Origin: Acidobacteriota bacterium
GTDB lineage: Bacteria > Acidobacteriota > Thermoanaerobaculia > Multivoradales > JAHEKO01
Direction of reading: 5' to 3'
Length of the DNA stretch: 49,815 nucleotides
NCBI GenBank assembly: GCA_029263375.1
Contig: JAJCXP010000077.1
Coordinates: 1-49,815, forward strand
The translations under genes and the position numbers were made by a program. The notes under the pieces were generated by a model. It saw only the letters and a program-made list of their open reading frames with translations, was not told the DNA's origin and did not search any database. This document shows, in pieces, positions 15,741 through 24,889 of this stretch. Numbering within the stretch: the stretch's first letter is position 1; each line of letters opens with the position of its first letter.

Positions 15741-18700
15741 TCAAGCGGGAAGCGGTGGGGTCAGGGAGTTGCCGTCGAGCCCGGCGGGCTCGGCCTCGTT
15801 CTCGAACTCACCATCCGACACGCGCACGTGCCGGGCGGCGATCAGCGAGTAGAAGACCGGGACGGCGAAGAGGGTGAAGACGGTGCCGACCAGCATGCCG
15901 GCGACCAGCACGATGCCGATGCTGTTGCGCGCACCGGCACCGGGTCCGGAGACCAGCACCAGCGGCAGATGGCCCAGGACCGTCGCCGCCGAAGTCATCA
16001 GCACGGGCCTCAGACGCGTCGACGCGGCCTCACGTACCGCGTCGAGCTTGGCCAGGCCCTGGGCCTGAAGAGAATTCGCGAACTCGACGATCAGGATGCC
16101 GTTCTTGGCCACCAGGCCGACGAGCGTGATCAACCCGACCTGCGAGTAGATGTTGATCGTGGTCAGGTCGAGGAAGGTGAAGGTCAGCGCCCCGGAGATC
16201 GCCAGCGGAACCGAGCCCAGCAGCACGATCAGCGGGTCGCGGAAGCTGTGGAACTGGGCAGCGAGAACCAGATAGATCAGGACCAGAGCAAACGCGAGAG
16301 TCACGGTGAGCGCCGCCCCCTCCTGCCGGATCTGGCGCGACTCACCGGAATAGTCGATCGCCACCTCCGAGCCGCCGATCGAGGCCGCCGCGGCCTCGAG
16401 CACTCGCAGGCCTTCTTCCTTGGTCACGTTCGGGTTGACGCCGCCGAAGACGCGCACCGAGTTGCGCTGCTGGAAGCGGTTGAGGGAGCGCGGCGCCGCG
16501 CTGGTCTCGATCCTGGTGAAGGTCGAGACCGGCACCAGCTCACCCCCGGGAGCCTTGATCTTGAGATCGAGAAGCGGCGCCACCGTGGCCCGGTTCTCGT
16601 CGCCGATCTGGGGGATGACCTTGTAGCTGCGATCGAAGTAGTTGAAGCGGTTGACGTAGTTGCCGCCCAGCAGGGTCCCGAGCTCCTGGGCGACGCCGGC
16701 CATGTCGAGACCGAGATCGGCGATCCGCTCGCGGTCGAGCAGCACACGCGCCTCCGGCTGATCGACCTTGAGGTCGGTGTCGACGTACAGGAACTTGCCG
16801 CTCTGCCAGCCGGCGCCGAGCACGGCGCCGGTGATCTCCAGCATGCGCTCGGTGGGCGCGTCGCTCTGGAGCACGAGCTCGACGTCGTACTGACCGGGAG
16901 TCGGCAGCGGCGGGTCGAGACGCGGAAAGACCCGCAGTCCGGGAACCTGGTAGACAGCGCCGAAGACCTCCCCGTACATCTCCTCGGTCGAGCGCTCACG
17001 CTCGCGCCAGTCTTTGGCAACCAGGCCGCCGAAGCCGCCCCAGTTGGCGGTCAACGACCACATGAAGCGGGTCTCTGGAAACGACCTGATCGCAGCGATC
17101 ACGTCGAGGGACTCGCGCTTGACCGCATCGATAGAAGCATCGGGCGATGCCTCGAAGAACAGGCTGATATGACTCTGATCCTCGACCGGGGCCAGCTCGC
17201 GCCGGGAGAACGTGTACATCGGCCACGCCGCCAGCATGATCAGCAGCGCCGCGGTGACCACCGCCCAGCGCATGCCGAGCGCGCCGTCGAGCAACTTCGA
17301 GTAGCCGCGCCGGACGACCTCGAAGCCACGATTGACCAGCGCCGTGAGTCGCCCCTCTTCGCCGTTCGGATGGACGAAGCGGGAGCTCATCACCGGCGAC
17401 AGCGTTACCGCGACGATTCCCGAGAGGACGACCGTGGCGGCCAGGGTGATCGCAAACTCCAAGAACAGCGAGCCGGTCAGGCCGCCCTGGAAGCCGATCG
17501 GCGCGTAGACCGCGGCGAGGGTGATCGTCATCGCGATGATCGGGCCGACCAGCTCGCGCGAACCGTCGATCGCCGCCCGCACGCGCGACTTGCCCATGCG
17601 CACGTGGCGCTCGACGTTCTCGACCACGACGATGGCGTCGTCCACGACCAGGCCCACAGAGAGGACGATGGCGAGGATCGTCAGCAGGTTCAGGCTGAAG
17701 CCGAAGGCGACCATGAAGATCGCCGCGCCGATCAGCGACACCGGCATGGCGACGAGCGGTACCAGCGCCGTGCGGATCGAGCCCATGAACAGGAACACGA
17801 CCAGGCCGACGATGGCGATCGTCTCGATCAGGGTCTTGGTGATCTCCTCGAGGGCGTCGCGCATGTACATGGTGCCGTCCCAGACCAGCTCCATGTCGAT
17901 GTCCGGAGGCAGGGTGGGCTCGAGGTGCGCCATCTCTGCGCGCAGCCGCCCGGCGACCTCGATCTCGTTGGCGCCGACCAGCGGCCAGATGCCGAGATAG
18001 ACCCCCTCCTGCTGGTTGTAGCGCGCCGCCAGATCGCTCTCCTCGGCACCGAGCTCCACCCGGGCCACGTCACTCAGGCGCACGATTGCGCCGGCGCGGT
18101 CGGCAACGATCAGGTCCGAGAACTCGTCGGTCGATCGCAGGTCGGTGTTGGCCAGCAGATTGACCTGAATGTGCTCTCCCTTGGTCTGGCCGACCGCCGC
18201 CAGATAGTTGTTGCGCTGGAGCGCCCGGTACACATCGCCGGGCGAGAGGTTGAGCGCCGCCAGGCGATCGGGATCGATCCAGATCCGCATGGCGAGCTGA
18301 CGACCGCCTTCGAACGACACCCGCTGCACGCCCTCGAGCGTCGAGAACTGCGGCTGCAGGGTGCGCAACAGCCAGTCGGTCACCGCCGGCACGCTGCGAT
18401 CGGCAGACGTGAAGCTGATGTAGAACGTGGCATAGGGGCGATCCGCCCGCTGCACCTCCACCAGCGGCGCCTCGGCCTCGTCCGGTAGCTGGGAGCGCAC
18501 CTGCTGCAGCCTGGCGGTGACCTCGGCGAGAGCGTCGGTGCTGTCGTGGTCGAGCTTCAGCCGCACCGTGACGGTGCTGACCCCGGCCCTGCTGGTCGAT
18601 TCGATGTTGTCGACCCCGCTGATCGCCGAGACAGCACGCTCGATCGGCGTCGTCAGGAAGCCGCGCACCGTCTCGGCACTGGCGCCGACGTAGACCGTGG

Positions 18701-18845
18701 TCACGACCACCGACGAGCTCTCGACCTGGGGGTATTGCTGGATCGGCAGGGTGGTCAGCGCGCGCCAGCCCACCAGGACCAGCACGAGGTTGACGACCAC
18801 CGCCAGGACGGGGTGCTTGATGAAAACATCCGTGAAAGAGCGCAT
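15741..18845 (-). CDS. RND efflux pump, inner membrane subunit (HAE1/MexF-type)
   Basis: The start is the ATG at 18845 (MRSFTDVFIKHPVLAVVVNLVLVLVGW), which gives 1034 residues, normal for HAE1 pumps. The upstream in-frame extension to 19076 is antisense-like and overlaps the adaptor. Conserved blocks include RALTTLPIQQYPQV, GLVVDDAIVVVENVERHVRMG with the paired aspartates of the proton relay, and ARNSIGIVLVAGMLVGTVFTLFAVPVFYSL. The organisation is two sets of six helices with large periplasmic loops. It exports amphiphilic compounds using the proton gradient. It lies 37 bases downstream of the adaptor gene. Confidence 0.96.
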   Translation of the reverse strand: MRSFTDVFIKHPVLAVVVNLVLVLVGWRALTTLPIQQYPQVESSSVVVTTVYVGASAETVRGFLTTPIERAVSAISGVDNIESTSRAGVSTVTVRLKLDHDSTDALAEVTARLQQVRSQLPDEAEAPLVEVQRADRPYATFYISFTSADRSVPAVTDWLLRTLQPQFSTLEGVQRVSFEGGRQLAMRIWIDPDRLAALNLSPGDVYRALQRNNYLAAVGQTKGEHIQVNLLANTDLRSTDEFSDLIVADRAGAIVRLSDVARVELGAEESDLAARYNQQEGVYLGIWPLVGANEIEVAGRLRAEMAHLEPTLPPDIDMELVWDGTMYMRDALEEITKTLIETIAIVGLVVFLFMGSIRTALVPLVAMPVSLIGAAIFMVAFGFSLNLLTILAIVLSVGLVVDDAIVVVENVERHVRMGKSRVRAAIDGSRELVGPIIAMTITLAAVYAPIGFQGGLTGSLFLEFAITLAATVVLSGIVAVTLSPVMSSRFVHPNGEEGRLTALVNRGFEVVRRGYSKLLDGALGMRWAVVTAALLIMLAAWPMYTFSRRELAPVEDQSHISLFFEASPDASIDAVKRESLDVIAAIRSFPETRFMWSLTANWGGFGGLVAKDWRERERSTEEMYGEVFGAVYQVPGLRVFPRLDPPLPTPGQYDVELVLQSDAPTERMLEITGAVLGAGWQSGKFLYVDTDLKVDQPEARVLLDRERIADLGLDMAGVAQELGTLLGGNYVNRFNYFDRSYKVIPQIGDENRATVAPLLDLKIKAPGGELVPVSTFTRIETSAAPRSLNRFQQRNSVRVFGGVNPNVTKEEGLRVLEAAAASIGGSEVAIDYSGESRQIRQEGAALTVTLAFALVLIYLVLAAQFHSFRDPLIVLLGSVPLAISGALTFTFLDLTTINIYSQVGLITLVGLVAKNGILIVEFANSLQAQGLAKLDAVREAASTRLRPVLMTSAATVLGHLPLVLVSGPGAGARNSIGIVLVAGMLVGTVFTLFAVPVFYSLIAARHVRVSDGEFENEAEPAGLDGNSLTPPLPA

Positions 18846-18882
18846 GGCATGTATCTCCGTTCTTGCGCCAATCTGTTCTCGG

Positions 18883-20121
18883 TTACTTGGATCCGGCGGC
18901 GACGCTCGCGGTGCCTTCGGTCTCGAAGGCAACCAGGACCGCCTCGCGCAACTTGAACGAGCCCGCGGCGGCGACCCGCTCACCCTTGGCCAAACCGGCG
19001 TCGACGATGACCTGATCGCCGAGCACGGCGCCGACCGAAACCGACCGCTGCCGCGCCCGCGCGCTCCCAGACTCATCAGGGGTGATCACGAAGACGTGAT
19101 CGCCGTCCGGCCCGGTTCGCAGAGCGCTCACCGGAATGACGACGCCCGACTGCGGCGGGCCCGACGGCACGCGCACGCGCACCGAGGCGCCCGGCGCGGG
19201 ACCCGCCTCAGAGCCATCGATCCGCGCCCGGACCATCGCGTTGCGCGTGGCCCGGTCGACGCGGGCGTCGATCGCGACGATCACACCGTCGATCACCTGA
19301 TCGGAGGCTCCGGCAAGCACTTCGACGACATCGCCCTGCCGCAGGCCCGCGGCGACATCCTGGGCGACCGAAAAGTCGACGTGGGCGACACTGTCAATTC
19401 CCTGCAGGGTGGTGAGCTCTGTGCCTTCGTCGAGGTACTGTCCCGCGTGCACATCAGCCAGACCGATGCGCGCGCGGAAGGGCGCACGGATGGTCTTGCG
19501 CTCGATGACCGCTTCGAGCCGTGCAATCTGAGCCAAGGCAACGTCGCGCTCGGCCCGAGCGCGATCGACCTCGTGCTCGGAGACGGCATGGTTCTGGGCG
19601 GCCTGCTGATAGCGGTCCAGAAGCGTCTGAGCCAGGGCCGCCTGCGCACGCAAGGCCTCGAGCTCGGCCTGCTCGACCGAGACGTCGAGCCGCACCAGCA
19701 CGCTGCCGGCGCCGACGATCTGGCCAGGCGTCAGGCTCACCTGGCGCACGGTGCCCGACAGCTCGTTGCGCAGGGTGATCGAGCGCCGCGCCAGGACCGT
19801 CCCGATCGCCGTCGCAGTCGGACTGTGGAGGTGCGGCGTGGCGGAGGCCGTGGTCACGAACTCCATCGGCTCGGGCTGGCTCGCAGACGCCGCGGCCGTG
19901 GCAAGCGCGGAGCGCTGCTTCCAAAGCGTAAGGGCCGCTCCGATCGTCAGGACCGCCACCAAAAGCAGCAGCGGTGCGACGAAGCGACGACCTCGCTTGG
20001 TTTCGAACGCCCGCTCTGGGAAGGACGTTTCCTCGATGGTGTTCTCGGAATCGGCTACGTCGCGTGGTGACGCGCTCGGAGTCCAGGGGTTGGTGCGGTT
20101 CTTATGAAAGTTCAGTGACAT
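18883..20121 (-). CDS. RND efflux periplasmic adaptor (membrane fusion protein)
   Basis: A 412-residue protein with a long cytoplasmic start (about 45 residues), one membrane helix (FVAPLLLLVAVLTIGAALTLW) and then the MFP order: a lipoyl-like half (ELSGTVRQVSLTPGQIVGAGSVLVRLD), a coiled-coil hairpin with many A/L/R/E residues, the second lipoyl half (TIRAPFRARIGLADVHAGQYLDEGTEL), a beta barrel and the membrane-proximal domain. It bridges the pump and the outer membrane channel. It is the first gene of the three-gene operon. A 228-base spacer with a perfect inverted repeat separates it from the regulator gene upstream. Confidence 0.94.
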   Translation of the reverse strand: MSLNFHKNRTNPWTPSASPRDVADSENTIEETSFPERAFETKRGRRFVAPLLLLVAVLTIGAALTLWKQRSALATAAASASQPEPMEFVTTASATPHLHSPTATAIGTVLARRSITLRNELSGTVRQVSLTPGQIVGAGSVLVRLDVSVEQAELEALRAQAALAQTLLDRYQQAAQNHAVSEHEVDRARAERDVALAQIARLEAVIERKTIRAPFRARIGLADVHAGQYLDEGTELTTLQGIDSVAHVDFSVAQDVAAGLRQGDVVEVLAGASDQVIDGVIVAIDARVDRATRNAMVRARIDGSEAGPAPGASVRVRVPSGPPQSGVVIPVSALRTGPDGDHVFVITPDESGSARARQRSVSVGAVLGDQVIVDAGLAKGERVAAAGSFKLREAVLVAFETEGTASVAAGSK

Positions 20122-20256
20122 GGTTGCTGCCCTCTCTGATCTCGGTCACGTTCTTCGGAGTCTCGATTGCGTTCTCAGCTCCGGCCCAGCTGCAAGATAG
20201 GAGAGTCAGAGCTCCCGCCGCTTCGGCCGCAAGGACCAATCTCGAGAGCATCCGCA

Positions 20257-20276
20257 ACTGGTCCTTTCGGACCAGT
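20257..20276. promoter_or_regulatory. 20-bp inverted repeat upstream of the efflux operon (possible operator)
   Basis: ACTGGTCC at 20257-20264 and GGACCAGT at 20269-20276 form a perfect 8-bp inverted repeat around TTTC. A third half-site (GGACCAAT, 7 of 8) lies at 20233-20240. The site is 136 bases before the adaptor start and 73 bases after the LuxR gene stop. No T-run follows on the minus strand, so it is not a classic terminator. Confidence 0.4.
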
Positions 20277-20349
20277 CGTCCTTCCGCTCGGGAACCGCGA
20301 TCCCAGCGCGAGCCGCGCGCCGTGGCTCGGGGCGTGCTCCCCGGCCCGG

Positions 20350-22059
20350 CTAGGAGGCGCCCTGGTCGAGGCCTTCGCGCGCGGCGTAGGCAGCGGCGGC
20401 GGCCCGCGACGGCAGGTCGAGCGTCGTCAGGATGTCGGCGACGTGCCGCTTGACGGTGTACTCGGAGACGAACAGGCGCTCACCGATCTCACGATTGCTG
20501 AGCCCCTGCGCGAGCCAGCCGAGAACATCGATCTGGCGAGGGGTCAGCCCGGCCGCGGTGCGCCGCAAGCTCTTCTTGGACAGCTCTGTACGCGCGGTTT
20601 CGATCTGCGCCAGAAGTTTCTCCGCCCTCTCGACCTCGCCTCGGGCGCCGAGCCGCTCGAGCTGCCCGACCGCCGAGCGGGACTCCTCGGCGGCGCGCTC
20701 TCCCAGCCCCATCTCGAACAGCACCCGCGCGAGATCGATTCGGCTGCGACCGGCCTCGAACGGCGACCCGGTGCGCTCGAACAGGTAGACCGCGTCCTCG
20801 AAGCTCCGGCGGGCCGCGTCGCGGTCACCGGCGAGCCTTGCCAACAGGCCCTCGCCCACTTTCTGGAATCCAGCGAGCTCTTTGGTGCCGGCCTCCTCAG
20901 CAACCGCCCGCAGGCTGGCGAGCGCTTCGGCCGCTTCATCGTGCCGGCCGAGCTCCGCGAGCGCCCGCACCTGAATGCTCCAGCCCGGCGCGCGATCGAG
21001 CCGCTCGCCGGCGCCCAGAACCCGGAAGAGTCGCTCGCAGAGATCCGCCGACGCTGCGGCGTCGTTGCGATCCAACGCCATGGCCGCCCGCCCGAGCGCG
21101 CTCGCCGCGTTCCCCTCGGAGCGCGTGAACAGGTCGGCCGCCTCGTCGAAGCGCCCTTGGCGGCGGCGTAGCTCGCCCATCCGGGCGATGGCGCCCGGCA
21201 GGCTCGCGGGCGCGATGTCGGCGATCTCCCGGGTGAACGCCTCGAGCTCACGCTCCGCCTCGTCCCACTCGCCACGCCACATGAGCACGGCGACGTGGTG
21301 ATTCCGACAGTAGCTCTCCCAGAAGCGCACACGGAGTCGCCGTGAGACCTCGAGGCCGCGCCGGCTCCATTCGCTCGCGCGCTCGAAGTCGAGCACCTGC
21401 TCGCAGGCGCGCATCACGTAGCAATACGCCTCGCCGATCGTCTCCACTTCGCGGAGCTCGCCGCTCACCGCGGCGGTGGTCGCCTGGTCGAGCTTGCCAA
21501 ACCCTTCACTGACCTCCCCCTCGGCGACCTGCATCAGCCCCTCCAGCCCGATGCCGAACACCTCGGCCTCCTCGAGCTTCAGCTCGCGCGCCAGCTCGAG
21601 AGCCGCCGCGAGGTGGCGGCGGGCCGCCGGCAGGTTCCGGTGGGTCAGGAAGAGGGCGTGCGCCTCCCAGATGTCGAGCCACGCGTGGTCCTCGCCTGGC
21701 TCCTGATCCTTGAGCTCGCGGCGCGCGCGCCCGAGCCAGCCGTTGCCGACCGCGGTCGCCCCCAGGGTATCGATGTTCTCGATCGCCAGACGGATCGCCA
21801 TCCGGGCCGCCGCCTTGTGATCGGAGCGCTCGCGGTAACGGCGGAAAGCGCACTCGAAGCTCGCCAGCGAGGCCCCGATCTCGCCCAACCAGCAGTGGGC
21901 GACGCCCAGGCCCTCGTACGCTTCGGCCGTGTCGCCATGCGTGAGGCTGGTGTTGAACAGATCCCGAGCCTCTTCCCACTGGAAGTTCTCGAGGGCCTTG
22001 CGGCCTGCGACGAAGTCGGCTCCCGGTACAGCCCGGAGAGCGGACCTGTGGAGCGTCAC
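20350..22059 (-). CDS. LuxR-family regulator with TPR-like sensor region
   Basis: About 569 residues from the GTG at 22059 (start uncertain; an in-frame GTG at 22134 adds 25 atypical residues read from AT-richer DNA). Most of the protein is alpha-helical repeats like the TPR region of MalT/LuxR regulators (WEEARDLFNTSLTHGDTAEAYEGLGVAHCWLG and later units). Residues near 500-565 hold the LuxR DNA-binding domain: LTPRQIDVLGWLAQGLSNREIGERLF, then VSEYTVKRHVADILTTLDL. No P-loop or receiver domain is present, so signals presumably act through the repeats. It precedes the RND operon on the same strand and is the obvious candidate regulator of it. Confidence 0.9.
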   Translation of the reverse strand: MTLHRSALRAVPGADFVAGRKALENFQWEEARDLFNTSLTHGDTAEAYEGLGVAHCWLGEIGASLASFECAFRRYRERSDHKAAARMAIRLAIENIDTLGATAVGNGWLGRARRELKDQEPGEDHAWLDIWEAHALFLTHRNLPAARRHLAAALELARELKLEEAEVFGIGLEGLMQVAEGEVSEGFGKLDQATTAAVSGELREVETIGEAYCYVMRACEQVLDFERASEWSRRGLEVSRRLRVRFWESYCRNHHVAVLMWRGEWDEAERELEAFTREIADIAPASLPGAIARMGELRRRQGRFDEAADLFTRSEGNAASALGRAAMALDRNDAAASADLCERLFRVLGAGERLDRAPGWSIQVRALAELGRHDEAAEALASLRAVAEEAGTKELAGFQKVGEGLLARLAGDRDAARRSFEDAVYLFERTGSPFEAGRSRIDLARVLFEMGLGERAAEESRSAVGQLERLGARGEVERAEKLLAQIETARTELSKKSLRRTAAGLTPRQIDVLGWLAQGLSNREIGERLFVSEYTVKRHVADILTTLDLPSRAAAAAYAAREGLDQGAS

Positions 22060-22207
22060 CAGATGTACTCTAACGCTAGATCGGCAGAACTGATTCCAAC
22101 AATTTTCGACTTCCTCCCGGTCGCCCGGGTGCACCGATCACGCTACCGCCGGGACAACGAGGTCGAACGATCCCATGTCATCGCGCACCGAATGGCATCG
22201 TGCCGTG

Positions 22208-24865
22208 CTACTCGGCGGTGCCGGTCGCGGAGCCAAGCAGTCCGTCGATCAGAAGCAGGTCGTTGACGGCCTCGCCGCGGCCGACCGCCAGCCGCGCCAG
22301 ATCCGGGGAGACGTCGAACGCAAAGATCTGACCGTCGGCAAAGAAGGTCACCTGCTCCTCCGACAGGTCCTCGAGGTCCACTCGATGGATATTGGCAACC
22401 CCGTCAACCGAGCGCGAGATGTAGAGAGCGTCGGCGCCGGCCCAGGGCGAGTAGCTCTCGGAATGGAAATCGAGATAACGCGGAGGAGCGCTGAGATCGG
22501 TCGGATAGATCGCGGTCTGCCAGCGGTCGACCTCGGGGTTGAGCTCGTGCAGCGCCATGAGGCTGCCGTCGGGAGAGATACTCGCCAGGTGGCAGGTGTA
22601 CTCGGTGACCACCCGCGGCTCGCCGCCCTCGAAGGGCGTACGCACGTAGTTGAGTCGCTCGCCCTCGAGCAGCTCGTAGAACAGCCACTTACCGTCGGGT
22701 GTCGCGGTGGGCCGATCCGCGAACAGCCCTTCCGGCGAGAGGCGCCGCAACCCGCCGCCGTCGCGATCGATCGTGTACACACCCTGACGACCCTCGATCT
22801 CCCAGCCCGACTCGAAGACGATCGGCCCGCCGTGACTGACAGCTGGCTCCGACGCTCCTTTCTGCGTCAACCGAACCGACGTGCCGCCCTCGGCGGCTAC
22901 TCGCCATATATTCCAGGTGGCGCCGTCCGGCGCGGTGTAGACCAGCGTCTGGTCGTCGAGCCAGCCGAAGCGACCCGACCCGTCGGAGCGGCCCGTAGTC
23001 GTCGGAATTGCCTGAGCGTCACCAGGGCGATCGAGTGGCACGACCCAGATCTGCGACTGCACTTCATTGCGGGTGGTCGCGATGGTCGCACCATCGGCGG
23101 TCGTCGAGCAGCCGTCGTAGCTGTTGAAGTCGTGAATGAGCTGCCGGCGGGCACCCGACTTCGGGTTCACCAGCCACGGTTGGATCGTCGTCTGACCCCC
23201 TCTCCCAGCCGCGAGCACGAGGAGCTGATCGCCGCTGGGGCTCCAACAGACATCGTTGATCGCGAAGAACTGACTAGTGGGAACCGGGACGGCTTCGCCA
23301 CCCTCTACCGGCAGGATCGTCAGGTGATCACCACTGGCGTCTCCGATCGCGATGGCGATCCGGCTCCCGTCGGGCGACCAGGCGACGACCTCGATGTCGG
23401 AACCGCCTTCGGGGAGCTCGAACACCCTGCGACGAGCGCCATCGGCGAGCGACACCAGGTCGAGCCGCTTCCAGCGATCGTTGAAATCGGTGCCGGGGAC
23501 GAACGTGACCTGCGTGCCGTCGGGTGAGAAGGCCAGACCCACCAGGACGCCCTCTACGAGCTTGCGAGGCGAGCCACCGAGAACGGGTACCTCCCAGAGA
23601 GTTCGGGCTCTCCCTCCGGTTCCGGTGAGATAGCGGATGTACTCGCCGTCCGGACTGAATGCCAGCCTTTCACCGGATGCGTTCCATTCGAATGCCGGCA
23701 CGACCTCCACATCGGAGCCGGTGGCGATCTGCTGCAACCTGAGCACCCACCGGCCGACCCCCTGCGACCAGTACGTGACGTAGCGGCCGTCCGGCGATAT
23801 CGCGACGCCGCCCGGGCTGCCCTGAACCGTGAGGCGCCGTATCTGATGGCTCGAGGCCGCCACTCCGTTGGGATCCCCTCCTCCGAGTCGCGAGGTCAAC
23901 CACAGACCACCGAGCGCGAGCAGCGCGAGACCAAGAGCGATCGGCAGCCACCGGCGCTTCGCGCCGGCCCCGGTCGCCTGCGCCGTCGCCGGGCTCGGCA
24001 GCTCGCCCGAAGCCAGCTCCTCCTTGAGCTCGACCAGATCGTTGCGCAGATCGAGGGCGGACTGGAACCGCCGCGACGGATCCTTCTGGAGGCACCGCTT
24101 GACGATACGGCCCAGGTAGCGCGGCAAGCGCTGATTCCGCTCGGTCACGAGCCTCGGCTCGTCGCGGAGAATCGAGGTCAGCACCGACATGCTGGTGTCG
24201 CCATCGAACGGCCGAGCGCCGGTCGCCATCTCGTAGAGCATCACGCCGAGCGAGAAGATGTCACTGCGCGCGTCGACCTCGCGCGCCTCGACCTGTTCAG
24301 GCGACATGTAGGCGATCGTGCCGACAATCTTGCCCTCGCCCGTCAATGCCTCGGTCGGCTCCAACGAGGCCGCTCCCAACCCCACCGGCTCAGTGACCTT
24401 GGCGAGGCCGAAGTCGAGAATCTGCGCCCGGCCCTGCTCGTCAATCAGCACGTTGTCCGGTTTCAGATCCCGATGGGTGATTCCGCGAGCGTGAGCTGCG
24501 GCGACAGCGTCTGCCAGTGGGATGGCAATCTCGAGAAACCGATCGAGTGGTAGGCCGCCCCTGGGAATGACTTCGGAGAGCGGTTTGCCCCCGATCAACT
24601 CCATCACCAGGAAAATCATCCCCTCCGCGTCTTCGATCGAGTGCAGGGTGACGATGTTCGGGTGCTGGAGCGCCGCGACCGATCGCGCCTCGCGCTCGAA
24701 GCGCTCACGCCGCTCCTGATTCGCGACCAGCTCGGCCGGCAGCACCTTCAGAGCGACTTCGCGACCGAGCTTCCTGTCCCGGGCGAGGTAGACCTCCCCC
24801 ATGCCGCCCTTGCCGAGCAGGCGGACGATTTCGTAGTGGTTGAGGACGCGACCGGTCTCGAGCAT
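22208..24865 (-). CDS. Ser/Thr protein kinase with membrane helix and TolB-like propeller
   Basis: An 885-residue receptor kinase. The Pkn kinase domain (about 10-280) has the glycine loop GKGGMGEV (18-25), ATP-binding Lys 40 in VALK, HRDLKPDN (131-138), DFG (151-153) and SPEQ in the activation segment, so it should be active. One membrane helix follows at about 306-325 (WLPIALGLALLALGGLWLTS). The outer part is a six- or seven-bladed propeller with PD40-type units (VAISPDGRYVTYWS, LAFSPDGEYIRYLTG, VAWSPDGSRIAIAIG). It should sense something in the periplasm and signal inside. It sits between the amidohydrolase gene (24 bases upstream) and the LuxR regulator. Confidence 0.95.
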   Translation of the reverse strand: MLETGRVLNHYEIVRLLGKGGMGEVYLARDRKLGREVALKVLPAELVANQERRERFEREARSVAALQHPNIVTLHSIEDAEGMIFLVMELIGGKPLSEVIPRGGLPLDRFLEIAIPLADAVAAAHARGITHRDLKPDNVLIDEQGRAQILDFGLAKVTEPVGLGAASLEPTEALTGEGKIVGTIAYMSPEQVEAREVDARSDIFSLGVMLYEMATGARPFDGDTSMSVLTSILRDEPRLVTERNQRLPRYLGRIVKRCLQKDPSRRFQSALDLRNDLVELKEELASGELPSPATAQATGAGAKRRWLPIALGLALLALGGLWLTSRLGGGDPNGVAASSHQIRRLTVQGSPGGVAISPDGRYVTYWSQGVGRWVLRLQQIATGSDVEVVPAFEWNASGERLAFSPDGEYIRYLTGTGGRARTLWEVPVLGGSPRKLVEGVLVGLAFSPDGTQVTFVPGTDFNDRWKRLDLVSLADGARRRVFELPEGGSDIEVVAWSPDGSRIAIAIGDASGDHLTILPVEGGEAVPVPTSQFFAINDVCWSPSGDQLLVLAAGRGGQTTIQPWLVNPKSGARRQLIHDFNSYDGCSTTADGATIATTRNEVQSQIWVVPLDRPGDAQAIPTTTGRSDGSGRFGWLDDQTLVYTAPDGATWNIWRVAAEGGTSVRLTQKGASEPAVSHGGPIVFESGWEIEGRQGVYTIDRDGGGLRRLSPEGLFADRPTATPDGKWLFYELLEGERLNYVRTPFEGGEPRVVTEYTCHLASISPDGSLMALHELNPEVDRWQTAIYPTDLSAPPRYLDFHSESYSPWAGADALYISRSVDGVANIHRVDLEDLSEEQVTFFADGQIFAFDVSPDLARLAVGRGEAVNDLLLIDGLLGSATGTAE

Positions 24866-24889
24866 CGCTAGGTCTGAAGACGACGCAGC

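Noticed and set aside
15687-18488. 933-residue open frame on the plus strand opposite the RND pump gene
   Set aside because: It is antisense to a well-conserved pump, rich in Arg/Asp/His/Gln as expected from reversed GC-rich codons, and matches no family.
18846-19076. N-terminal extension of the RND pump to 19076
   Set aside because: It overlaps the adaptor gene out of frame, is Arg/Ser/Pro-rich, and the conserved pump start begins at 18845.
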